Notes under the pieces: model-generated
The model's database searches: none
Seen by the model: only the letters and a program-made list of their open reading frames with translations
Told to the model about the DNA's origin: nothing
Assembly (NCBI GenBank): GCA_963785755.1
Contig: CAWAXG010000006.1
Span: 1-27,277 of the forward strand
DNA from: JACCXG01 sp963785755
GTDB lineage: Bacteria; Acidobacteriota; Vicinamibacteria; Vicinamibacterales; 2-12-FULL-66-21
Reading direction: 5' to 3'
DNA length: 27,277 nt
Part shown: positions 1 to 8,436 of the stretch, one piece after another
Position numbering within the stretch: the first letter of the stretch is position 1
Layout: the number at the start of each line of letters is the position of its first letter
Program-made: the position numbers and the translations under genes

Positions 1-2844
1 AAAGTCACGATCGGATCGACCTTGGTCGCGCGCCGTGCCGGCAGATAACAGGCCATCAGCGTCGTGGCGGTCAGCAACAGGGCGGTGCCCGCAAACGTCA
101 CCGGATCCGTCGCGGGCATGCGGATGAGCAGGCGGTCGATCGCGGGCGCCAGCAGATACGCACCAAGGAACCCAGTCGCGAGGCCGATCCCGGTCAGGGC
201 CAGGCCCTGCCGCACGACGAGCGCGCGGACGTTCGTCGCCGGCGCGCCGAGCGCCATGCGAATGCCGATCTCGCGTGTGCGCAGCGTCACGGCAATCGCC
301 ATCACGCCGTACAGCCCCAGCATCGCCATCGCCAGCGCCGCGAGGCCGAGCGCGCTGGAGATCTCGGCGGTCAGCCGCATCGCGCCCAGTCGCGGATCGT
401 CATGATCGCTCGCCAGTCTGACGTCAAACATGGGCACCTGCGGATCGAGCTGCTGCGCTAGCGTGCGTGCGCCGTCGGCGACGGCGCGGACGTCGGTCGC
501 CGATGCCGCCTGCACGACGAGCGTCATGGCCGACCCGGAGCCACGTTGATACGCCGGCACCGTCAGGATGCGTGGCGGCGTGTCGTCGCCGGACGGATCC
601 GGGTGATGCCGACAACCTGAAGCAGTTGTGTTCCCGACTCGCTGGTGAGGACCACTCGCTTGCCAATAGCCTGGTGCTCATCGCCAAAGAGACGACGCGC
701 TTCTGCCTGATTGATGATCGCCACGGCGCCGGACCTGTCGTTGTCACTGTCGTCGAAGTCTCTGCCTGCCGCCAGCGGAAGGCCCATCGTGCGGAAGTGC
801 CGCGGGCCCGACGATGACGGTGTCTACTTCGAGGCGGGAGTCGCGAGTCTCGGGACTGCCTTCAACGGACAGCCATGCACTCTCGTTTCCGACGGCCTCG
901 CCGAATGGCGGTGCGTTAACGACGGATACGCCCTCGACGCCGTGGGATCAACCGCGCTCGAGTGACCAGGTCGCGATAGAACGTGTCGACTCGCGCCTCT
1001 CCGTACGCCAGAGATTGCACGTCGAATCGCATGGAGACCAGTCGGTCCGTGCTGAAGCCTGGACCCAGCGACGTCCGTGCGGCCTGGAGGCTGCGTATGA
1101 AGAGTCCGGCGCCGACCAGTGCGACGACGGACAGCGACAATTGCCCCACAACCAGCGCGTTGCGCAGGGTCAGCCGACGGGCGCCGCTCGCGCTGCCGCT
1201 GTCGCCGGGTTTCAGCGCGGGAAGCAGGTCGATGCGGGCAGACTGCCACGCCGGCGCTGTGCCGAATACGAGGCCGGTCAGGAGCGACAGACCGAGCGCC
1301 CAACCGAGCACGCGAAGGTCCGGACTGAAGTCGAGATTGATGCCGGGAATCTGGCCGAGTGGAAGGGCGCGGCTGAGCGCCTGCGAGGTCCAGAAGGTGA
1401 GCGTGGTCGCGATGCCGCCGCCCACGACAGCAGTCAGGCCGCTCTCCGTCAGCAGTTGCCGCGCGACGCGCCATCGGCCCGCGCCGAGCGACAGCCGGAT
1501 CGCCAGCTCGCGCTTGCGTGCGTTCGCCCGCGTGAGCAGCAAGTTGGCCACGTTGCCGCACGCGACGAGCCAGACCAGGATCGATCCGCCGAGTGCCAGG
1601 AGCGAGATCAGGCGCACTTGACTTGAATAGTCCTTGTGCCGCGATTCGACCTCGGGTTCGAGCGTGAACCGGGGCTTCTCATTTGCCCATGTGGCCTGAG
1701 CCAGGTTACCGGCAACGGCATTGAGCTGCGCTTCGGCGGCGGTTCGGCTCACGCCGCCGGGAAGACGGCCAAAAATCCGCAGCTGACCCCCATCCCTCAA
1801 GGGACCGCAGTCCTCCCCGGGACGCTTCTCGAAGGTGGGAGGAGGGTCGGCCGTCGGACGATTCGTGCCCGTTATCTTTAGCCACTTCTTCGCTGGGTCA
1901 GTTGGTTTGCAGAACTGGACGTAGTTACGCAGGCCGGGGTTGTACCACTGCGCATCTGCGCCGAGCTGTCCCTGCATCATGAGCGGCGCCCAGAACGCCG
2001 TCACCTCGCCGAAGTTCGTGCCGGTAAACGACGCCGGTACGATGCCGATCACATTGAATGGGTTGCCGTTGAGCTTGATAAGCCGGCCGACGACGTTCGG
2101 GTCAGCGGCGAGCTGGTTCTTCCAGAACGCTTCGCCGATGACCGCGACGGGATGCCCATTCGGCGTGCGGTCGTCATCGTCGGTGAACAGGCGGCCCTGA
2201 CTGGCGCGCACGCCGAGGAGCGTGAAGTAGTTGCCGCTGACGACTTCACCCTGGAGTCGGCCCGCATATGTCAGGTCGCTCGTCTGAGACTTCGGCACAT
2301 TCACCGGCCGCTTGACCGTCCAGGTCGCCAGCAATCCCTCGAACATCGTCCTGGCTTCTCGCAGGCTCTTGTAGGCCTGGTAGCTGTGTTTGGGGAGGTG
2401 CGGGTCTTGGTACCGATCGCTGCTGTTGAAGATCTCGAGGACCTCCGCCGGCTCTTCGATTGCCAGGGGCCGGAACAGCACGGCGTTCACGGCGCTGACG
2501 GTGGTGGTGGTCGCGAGGATGCCAATGGTCAGCGTGAGCACGGCGACCAGCGTGAAGCCCGGAGATCTCACGAGCATCCGCGCGCCGTACGCGAGATCCC
2601 GTCCGAAGCCGCCCAACGGCCGGAATCGGCGCCGCTCGCGATGGGCTTCGATAGTTTGCGTCACGCCTCCGAATCGCGCGAAGGCCAGGCGGCGCGCCTC
2701 GTCGGCCGGAACGCCCTGACGCGCGAATTCCTCTGCGGCTTCGGCGATGTGCGCGTCGATTTCGGCACGCAGCTCCCGTTCACGTCTGGCGTCGCCGACG
2801 ACGAGACCGCGCAGGCGCGCGAGAAAGATTCGCAGCGCGGTCAC
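1..2844 (-). pseudogene. ADOP-type ABC transporter permease (MacB/FtsX-like), frameshifted and cut by the window edge
   Basis: The first ~640 codons, from a GTG at 2844, read cleanly. They comprise the N-terminal helical prefix typical of acidobacterial duplicated orphan permeases (arginine/glutamate-rich, then an EARRLAFARFGG segment), a first membrane segment (SPGFTLVAVLTLTIGILATTT), a MacB-type periplasmic domain and a second membrane block. The frame then breaks near 940-950, again near 801-810, and a third time near 590-608. After each break the expected protein continues in another frame: GVEGVSVVNAPPFG, then GLPLAAGRDFDDSD, then DDTPPRILTVPAYQRG through to YLPARRATKVDPIV at the left edge, which is almost the normal C-terminus. 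Such permeases sit in the inner membrane and are thought to work in MacB-like mechanotransmission or efflux. The start overlaps the PadR stop (GTGA), so the two are an operon. Whether it is a true pseudogene or carries sequencing indels cannot be decided here. Confidence 0.85.
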
Positions 2845-3176
2845 GATGGCTCGTCCTGAATCTTGAAGAACCGCGCGACGATGCCGGTCGCGTGCTGCCA
2901 GGCCGCCTCTTCCGCCGCGAGGTGTTTCCGGCCGGCTTTGGTGAGCGCGTAGATCTTGACCGCGCGCCCGCTGTCAGATTCGCCCCACGAGGACCGAATC
3001 CAGCCCGCCTGCTCCAGCTTGAGCAGGGCTGGATACAGCGTGCCTTGATTCAGCACCAGGTGGTCGCCGCTGATCTGCTCGATGCGTCTGGCGATGCGAT
3101 ATCCGTGAAGGGGACCGAGCGCTTCGAGTGTCTTGAGAATGATGAGACCAAGGCTGCCGTAGAGCACGTCGGTCAT
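2841..3176 (-). CDS. PadR-family transcriptional regulator
   Basis: The protein is 111 residues. The ATG at 3176 is chosen because the sequence from MTDVLYGSLG onward matches the usual PadR N-terminus, while the 13 upstream in-frame codons do not. The winged-helix signature is clear: LGPLHGYRIARRIEQ, then LNQGTLYPALLKLEQAGWI, then a wing ending in YALTKAGRKHL. PadR proteins are mostly small dimeric repressors. In Acidobacteriota they are commonly encoded next to ADOP permeases, as here with a 4-bp overlap, so it probably controls this permease operon. No Shine-Dalgarno sequence is visible before the ATG; see the promoter entry. Confidence 0.93.
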   Translation of the reverse strand: MTDVLYGSLGLIILKTLEALGPLHGYRIARRIEQISGDHLVLNQGTLYPALLKLEQAGWIRSSWGESDSGRAVKIYALTKAGRKHLAAEEAAWQHATGIVARFFKIQDEPS

Positions 3177-3183
3177 ATGTCGG

Positions 3184-3212
3184 CAGGTACCTATGGAGCC
3201 GTCGACTGTCAA
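3184..3212 (-). promoter_or_regulatory. Putative promoter of the padR-ADOP operon
   Basis: On the minus strand a perfect TTGACA (3212-3207) is followed after 17 bp by TACCTG (3189-3184), a weak -10. Initiation would fall at about 3177, directly before the padR ATG at 3176, which would make a leaderless transcript. That fits the absence of a ribosome-binding site. The -35 is good and the -10 poor, so confidence is limited. Confidence 0.35.
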
Positions 3213-3340
3213 CATGTGCTGCGCCCATCAGTTGATGTGGATCGACGAGTCGGCAATCTCCGCGAAGTCAGGGCAGGGCAAGGAGACGGAAAACAGCATC
3301 CCTTCGCTGAAGCGTGAGGGCAATGGCTTGCCAGAACCGC

Positions 3341-3360
3341 GCGAGTTGGAACCAACTCGC
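3341..3360. repeat. 20-bp near-perfect palindrome
   Basis: GCGAGTTGGAACCAACTCGC: two perfect 9-bp arms separated by AA. It lies 165 bp upstream of padR and about 320 bp upstream of the secreted-protein gene, in a 500-bp stretch (3177-3679) with no convincing gene. The shape fits a dimeric-regulator operator better than a terminator, because no T tract follows. Confidence 0.55.
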
Positions 3361-3436
3361 AGAATGGCGGCGGATTCAGACACTCCGGCTCGCCGCCTGG
3401 AGCCAGGCTGAAAGAAGAGTCGTTGGACCCGCTAGA

Positions 3437-3489
3437 GGCCTTGACCCGCTCGATTCTGAGCATTTGAGTCAAGTTTTCGGGTCAAGGCC
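3437..3489. repeat. 12-bp perfect inverted repeat
   Basis: GGCCTTGACCCG at 3437-3448 is the exact reverse complement of CGGGTCAAGGCC at 3478-3489, with a 29-bp loop. The loop also contains a TTGAGTCAAG half-palindrome. It is in non-coding DNA between divergent genes. It could be a regulatory hairpin, an extended operator or a small mobile-repeat remnant. Confidence 0.6.
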
Positions 3490-3530
3490 GTCCGCGCGTC
3501 AGCGCGGCGTAATCAAAGCAATGCAACCTG

Positions 3531-3570
3531 GCGAGGCGGAGCCTCTTGACGGTCTGAGGCGGAGCCTCGC
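3531..3570. repeat. Paired palindromic repeat GAGGCGGAGCCTC (REP-like)
   Basis: The 15-mers at 3531-3545 (GCGAGGCGGAGCCTC) and 3556-3570 (GAGGCGGAGCCTCGC) share the GAGGCGGAGCCTC core, itself an imperfect palindrome. The outer GCGAGGC and GCCTCGC also pair, so the block can form either two small hairpins or one long one. This layout resembles REP-type elements. A putative promoter lies inside it. Confidence 0.5.
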
Positions 3571-3576
3571 TAGAAT
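3546..3576 (+). promoter_or_regulatory. Putative promoter upstream of the secreted protein
   Basis: TTGACG (3546-3551) and TAGAAT (3571-3576) are separated by 19 bp, which is longer than ideal, with the second REP-like palindrome filling the spacer. Both hexamers match sigma-70 consensus at five of six positions. The downstream gene starts about 100 bp later. Confidence 0.35.
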
Positions 3577-3679
3577 TGCCACAAACGATGGCAACCGATC
3601 CCTACACAGGGCGCGGCATCTGGACTGCGACCGTCCCGCAGTTGGATGTTGCTCTGTCATGTATTGCAAGGAGGCTCCC

Positions 3680-4249
3680 GTGCGTGTTCCGTCCGTAATG
3701 GCGATCGGCCTGGCAGTGCTCTCCGTGGCGTCCGCCGGCGCCCAGATTCCGGTTGGCGCCCCTGAAACGTTCAGCACCACCGTTGAGGTCAAGACCGCGT
3801 CTGGTCCGATTTCTGCGCCCATCCAGATTCACATCCAGCGCTACACGCCGGACTTCGACCGCAAGGCGCTCGAGAGCGCGCTCGCGCACGGCGGATACGC
3901 GTCGTTCGTCGCGGCGCTGCGGAAGGCGCCCGAGGTCGGATCGGTCGCGGCCGGCGACGGACAGTTTGCCATTCGGTATGCCCGCGAGGAGAAGACCGCC
4001 AAGGGACGGACGATCGTGGTCGTCACGGACAAGGCCGTGTTCTTCGTCGGCGGCGGACGTGCGAATGCCAAGACGCGTACGGGCTATGAATCGGCGCTGA
4101 TCCAGCTGGTAGTGGACGCTGCCGGAGCCGGCAGCGGGACCATGGCGGCCGCGGCACGAGTCAAGCCGGGCGGCGAGACGGGCGTGCGAATCGACAACTA
4201 CGCCGAGGAGCCGCTCGCCTTGACGAAGGTCACCCGGAAGACACCTTAG
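3680..4249 (+). CDS. Small secreted protein of unknown function
   Basis: The protein is 189 residues from the GTG at 3680. This start is chosen because a strong ribosome-binding site (AAGGAGG, 3668-3674) lies 5 bp upstream and the first residues form a classic signal peptide (RVPSVMAIGLAVLSVASAGAQ). The open frame extends further 5', but that part is low-complexity and crosses the inverted-repeat region. The mature part begins with a beta-rich segment (FSTTVEVKTASGPISAPIQIHI), followed by an acidic/basic helical stretch and a GRTIVVVTDKAVFFVGGG beta-hairpin-like segment. It is probably periplasmic. I do not recognise a characterised family. It converges on the remnant at 4279-4797. Confidence 0.8.
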   Translation: MRVPSVMAIGLAVLSVASAGAQIPVGAPETFSTTVEVKTASGPISAPIQIHIQRYTPDFDRKALESALAHGGYASFVAALRKAPEVGSVAAGDGQFAIRYAREEKTAKGRTIVVVTDKAVFFVGGGRANAKTRTGYESALIQLVVDAAGAGSGTMAAAARVKPGGETGVRIDNYAEEPLALTKVTRKTP

Positions 4250-4278
4250 ACGGCTCGACCGGTAGTCCGCGCAGCCGT

Positions 4279-4797
4279 TCACCGCTGGCTGCCGTAAGTA
4301 ATCGTTCGCGTGAGGCCGACGGTCCTCCAGGCCGCGCCATCGCGGCGGAAGTAGACCCGCACCGGGTCCCCCCATGCGGGATGATCCGCCTGCTCGCTCC
4401 AGATCGTGGCCTCGATGAAGTCGGCGCTCGCGATCAACGACGCGGGTGCGGCCCCGCGGGGTTGCGTCTGCTTCTCGACCGAAGCCCTCTCGCTGCTCCC
4501 GGATTGGTTGTCGAAACGGGCCCAGGCGATGGTGTAGGTGCCGTGCGTGGCGACGCCGGCGGCGACCGCGGCATTCGCGAAGCTGAGTGTTCCCGATGCG
4601 TCGAGTGACACATCCACGATCGGGTTCACACCGTTCAACCAGGTGCGCCCGATGATGTCCCGGCGCCGGGCGAGCGTCCGCGTCAGGTATTCCACCGCCT
4701 GCGGATCGTCGTATCCCGCCTGCTCGACGATGGCGCGGATCGCGCCGTCGGAAAACTGCGAGACCAGGCGCGCACCCCAGAAAGCATCGCCGATCAC
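4279..4797 (-). pseudogene. C-terminal fragment of an uncharacterised protein
   Basis: The open frame has 172 codons and contains DAFWGARLVSQFSDGAIRAIVEQAGYDDPQAVEYLTRTL followed by RRDIIGRTWL and a beta-rich tail ending TVGLTRTITYG. From memory this resembles the C-terminal end of larger (several-hundred-residue) bacterial hypothetical proteins, so I infer that the N-terminal part is missing. The open frame begins (GTG at 4797) exactly where an ADOP remnant ends, with overlapping GTG and TGA, and there is no signal peptide or ribosome-binding site. A genuine short protein cannot be excluded. Confidence 0.5.
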
Positions 4798-4859
4798 TCG
4801 ACGCGCAAGGCTTCGATCGGATTGATTCGCGCAACGCGCCGCGCGGGGAGATAGCTCCG
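4794..4859 (-). pseudogene. Remnant of the C-terminus of an ADOP/MacB permease
   Basis: Translation gives RSYLPARRVARINPIEALRVE and stop. The LPARR-[VA]-x-[RK]-[IV]-[ND]-P-[IM]-x-[AT]-LR-x-E ending is the hallmark C-terminus of MacB/FtsX-like ADOP permeases. Only 21 codons remain; the codon upstream is TAG and nothing permease-like precedes it. This is a deletion scar, and its truncated end abuts the TATAAT box of the next gene. Confidence 0.7.
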
Positions 4860-4860
4860 C

Positions 4861-4866
4861 TATAAT
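4861..4866 (+). promoter_or_regulatory. Perfect TATAAT -10 box before the kinase gene
   Basis: TATAAT lies 17 bp upstream of the TTG start at 4883. No good -35 is visible at the usual distance. Initiation about 7 bp downstream would leave a leader of roughly 10 nt, too short for a normal Shine-Dalgarno, and none is seen. Confidence 0.4.
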
Positions 4867-4882
4867 CCCTGGACTTCACCCG

Positions 4883-7665
4883 TTGCCTCTGAAGCCCGGA
4901 ACCCGACTCGGCCCTTACGAAATCCTGTCGCTGGTCGGCGCGGGTGGAATGGGAGAGGTGTACAAATCCCGCGATACGCGGCTCGATCGCACCGTCGCCG
5001 TCAAGATCCTCCCACCTGCCTTTGCGGCCGACGCGCAGTCGCGTGAGCGCTTCGATCGCGAAGCCCGCGCGATTTCCCAGTTCGACCATCCGCATATCTG
5101 TGCGCTGCACGACGTCGGCGAAGAGGCCGGGACGGCCTACCTCGTCATGCAGTACCTCGAAGGCGAGACGCTCGCCGATCGGCTGGCGAAGGGCCCGATC
5201 CCGATCGGCCAGGCGCTCACCATCGCGATCGAGATCGCGTCGGCTCTCGACCGAGCCCACCGGGCGGGCATCGTCCATCGCGATTTGAAGCCCGGCAACA
5301 TCATGCTCACGAAGGTGGGCGCGAAGCTGCTGGACTTCGGTCTGGCGAAGTCGAGCCCGCTGGTGGTCGCGGGCGCCGCCGAATCGACCCTCGCGGCCAC
5401 GACCCCCAATCTCACGGCACAGGGTGCGATTCTCGGCACATTTCAGTACATGGCACCGGAGCAGATTGAAGGCCGCGAAGGCGATGCCAGGACCGACATC
5501 TTTGCGTTCGGCGCGGTGCTCTACGAGATGGTCACGGGGACGAGGGCGTTCAGCGGAACGACCCATGCGAGCCTGATTTCCTCGATTCTCAAGGACGACC
5601 CGCGACCCATCACCGAGCTCCAGCCCCTGACACCGCCGCTGCTCGATCACATCGTGTCCCGCTGCCTCGCGAAGGATCCCGACGAGCGCTGGCAGGGTGC
5701 CAGTGACTTGACGCGCGAGCTGCAGTGGATCAGCCAGACCGGTGCACTCGGCCGGGGAACGGTTCCACCCCACCCGCCAGGCAGACCCCGCGCGCGTGTC
5801 GCGTTCGCGATCGGCATGGCGCTCGCGGGTCTCATTGCCGGTAGCGCGGCGACCCTGATGATGACGAGGTTCGGCAGCCCGCGATCCGGCCAGCGGCAGC
5901 TGGACATCGCGCGCTCCCTCGTCAGCATCACGCCTGCCGAGCATCTGCAGTCCATCCCCACCGATCGCACCACGAACGAAGGACGTCCGAGCCGAACATC
6001 GATGGTGTGGTCGCCCGATGGACGATCGATCGTGTTCAGCGCGTCCTAGGCGACCGGCAGCAGCTTTACGTCCGGGCCATGGATCAGCTCGCGGCGACAG
6101 CCGATGGCGGGCACAGAAGGGGGGGCCGCTCCGTTCTTCTCTCCGGATGGACGCTGGGTAGCATTCTGGAGCGGCGGCGCCCTGAAGAAGACGCCGGCCG
6201 ACGGCAAGGGGCCCGCGACGACAATCTGCGAACTATCGTCAGCAGTCGGCGCAAGCTGGGGCGCGAACGACACCATCATCTTCTCCCGAGGGCAGCTCGG
6301 CTTGTGGCGGGTGCCCGCCGCCGGCGGGACGCCCGAGGTCATCGCCGCGCCCGACACCGGAAAAGGAGAGCTGAAGTACCTGCTGCCGCGGATCCTTCCT
6401 GGCGATCGGACGGTGATTTTCACGGTCACTCATACGCCGCTTCCCACCTGGGAGGATACGGAGATCGTCGCGCAGTCGCTCCAGACGGCGAACGGAAGGT
6501 GCTCGTGAGCGGCGCCGCTGACGGACGCTATCTGCCGTCGGGACACCTCGTGTACATCCGCCGCGGCACGCTGATGGCGGTGCCCTTCGATCTCGAGCGT
6601 CTCGAGGCGACCGGCGGCGCGGTGGCGCTGATTGACAACGTCATGCAGTCGGCGAACGCGACGTCTGAGGTGTTCGACATCGGCGCCGGGCAGTTCGACG
6701 TCTCGCCGGCTGGAGCGCTGCTCTATCTGCCTGGCGGCATTTTTCCCAGCCCGGAACGGTCACTCGTCTGGGTGGATCGGACGACGGGCACGGTAGAGCC
6801 GCTCCCGGTGCCCGCGCGCGCGTATCTCTCGCCGCGACTCTCGCCCGACGGGCAGCGTGCCGTCTTCTGGACGCAAGGAGACCGCAACATCTGGGTGCAC
6901 GATCTCGCGCGCGGAGTGCTGACGAGGCTGACGTCCGAGGGACGGAACGCGCGGGCCATCTGGACGCCGGACGGCAAGCGCGTGACCTACGGAGCCACGG
7001 TGGGCGGCAATGAGAATCTCGTCGTCAGGCCGGCCGATGGCAGCGGCCCCGTCGAGCGGCTCATGACCAGCCCCGACCTCCAGGTCGCGGCTGTCTGGTC
7101 GCCGAGCGACTCTGCGCTGGTGTTCGTCGAATTCCGCCAGAAAACCGGCAACGACATCCTGGCGATGCTGCCGTCTGGCGATCGCCGGCCGCGTCCGATC
7201 GTCGAGACCCGCTTCCCGGAGGCATATCCCGACTTCTCGCCGGATGGCCGCTGGCTCGCCTACGCGTCAGAGGAGTCCGGTCGCTCAGAAGTGTATGTCC
7301 AGCCGTATCCGGGGCCAGGCACGCGGCATCAGGTATCGACCAATGGAGGCACCGGACCAGCGTGGTCGCGCGATGGACGCGAGTTGTTCTACACCACTGC
7401 GCCGGCGATTGGTGGGCAGGCCGCGTTGACCAGGATGATCGCGGTTCCGGTCACGGTGAAGCCAACCTTTACGTTCGGTGCACCACGTCAGCTCTTCGAA
7501 GGCCGATACGGTGCAACGGCTCTCATCCGGTCCTACGACGTCACGGCAGACGGCCGGCGGTTCCTGATGGTCCAGCAGAAGGAGCGTCCCGCGGCCGTTG
7601 TCTCGGAGATGATCCTCGTGCAGAACTGGCTCGAGGAGGTAAAGGCTCGCGTGCAGGTGAAGTAG
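4883..7665 (+). pseudogene. Ser/Thr protein kinase with TolB/PD40 beta-propeller sensor, three apparent frameshifts
   Basis: The start is TTG at 4883 (MPLKPGTRLGPYEI, the usual opening of this family). The kinase domain (about 1-280) is complete: glycine loop GAGGMGEV (19-26), VAVK with Lys41, HRDLKPGN with Asp134, DFG with Asp151 and MAPEQ. One membrane segment follows at about 305-327. The C-terminal half is a propeller built of WSPDGR/FSPDGR repeats and ending MILVQNWLEEVK. The frame breaks near 6048 (after IVFSAS), near 6095-6107 (before MAGTEGGAAPFFSPDGRW) and near 6480-6490 (before VLVSGAADGRYLPSGHLVY). Restored, the protein is about 927 residues, normal for these kinases. As written only the kinase domain and membrane anchor would be made. 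Pkn-type kinases phosphorylate Ser/Thr on unknown targets, here probably in response to something bound outside the membrane. Confidence 0.85.
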
Positions 7666-7767
7666 CGCCGCCCGCGAGGAGGCAGGCTGTCTGGCTGTAC
7701 ACGAGCTGGACCCGTCCGTGGGTGCAGCTTAGATTCTCTCACAGCGGCGAGCGCGATGATCCGGGCG

Positions 7768-8367
7768 TCAGGGGACCAGGTCGCTTTCGCCGGTGAAGGG
7801 CCGCTGCCCGGTGGCCATCTCGTAGAGCACGACACCGAGCGAGAACAGGTCCGACCGCGCGTCGAGAGCTTTCCCCTCGGCCTGTTCCGGTGACATATAC
7901 GCGATGGTGCCGAGAATGTGTCCCTCCCGGGTCATCGGGGAGGCGTTGGCGTTGTCCCCGGTCAGCGTCGCTGCGGACGACGCGCCGAGCGGCGCTTGCA
8001 CCATCTTGGCCAGACCAAAGTCCAGCACCTTGATGCGACCGGCCTGCTCGCCCTCGCCGAGCATGATGTTGGCTGGCTTGAGGTCGCGATGTGTAATCCC
8101 CTTCTGGTGGGCGGCTGATATCGCTTCCGCGACGGCGATCCCGATCGTCAACACTCGATCGAGCGGGAGGCCGCCGGGCAGCAGCAGCAGGTCCAGTGAC
8201 CGTCCTTCCACCAGTTCCATCGCGAGAACCACGATGGAATCCGCGTCTTCCACGGCGTGGACCGTGACGATGTGCGGATGGTTGAGATAGACCTCCCCCA
8301 TTCCGCCGGCCCCGAGCAGGGACACGATTTCGTACGCGCCGAGGCGGGTACCGGGACCGAGCGGCAT
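7768..8367 (-). pseudogene. Ser/Thr kinase remnant with catalytic lysine deleted and 3' end truncated
   Basis: From MPLGPGTRLGAYEIVSLLGAGGMGEVY the sequence jumps in frame straight to LNHPHIVTVHAVEDAD. Compared with the kinase at 4883, about 39 residues are missing, including the VAIK lysine and the helix-C glutamate. The remainder is good: HRDLKPAN, DFGLAK, MSPEQAEG, DLFSLGVVLYEMATGQRPFTGES, then a stop. The C-lobe end, membrane segment and sensor are all absent. It cannot be an active kinase. It may be a pseudogene or, less likely, a small pseudokinase. It converges on the kinase gene ending at 7665. The in-frame GTG at 8385 is an alternative start; neither has a ribosome-binding site. Confidence 0.8.
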
Positions 8368-8436
8368 AGCGCTGAATTCTGCCACAACGAGAAGATTCTC
8401 GATGGGCGCTCAGCGATCAAACGGTTGACCGCTCTC

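Noticed and set aside
3314..3679. N-terminal extension of the secreted-protein frame
   Set aside because: It crosses inverted repeats and the putative promoter. The GTG at 3680 has an AAGGAGG site and starts a signal peptide.
3602..5944. 780-codon open frame on the minus strand
   Set aside because: It is the antisense shadow of the secreted protein and of the kinase domain at 4883, with Arg-rich low-complexity translation. The opposite strand carries clear family motifs.
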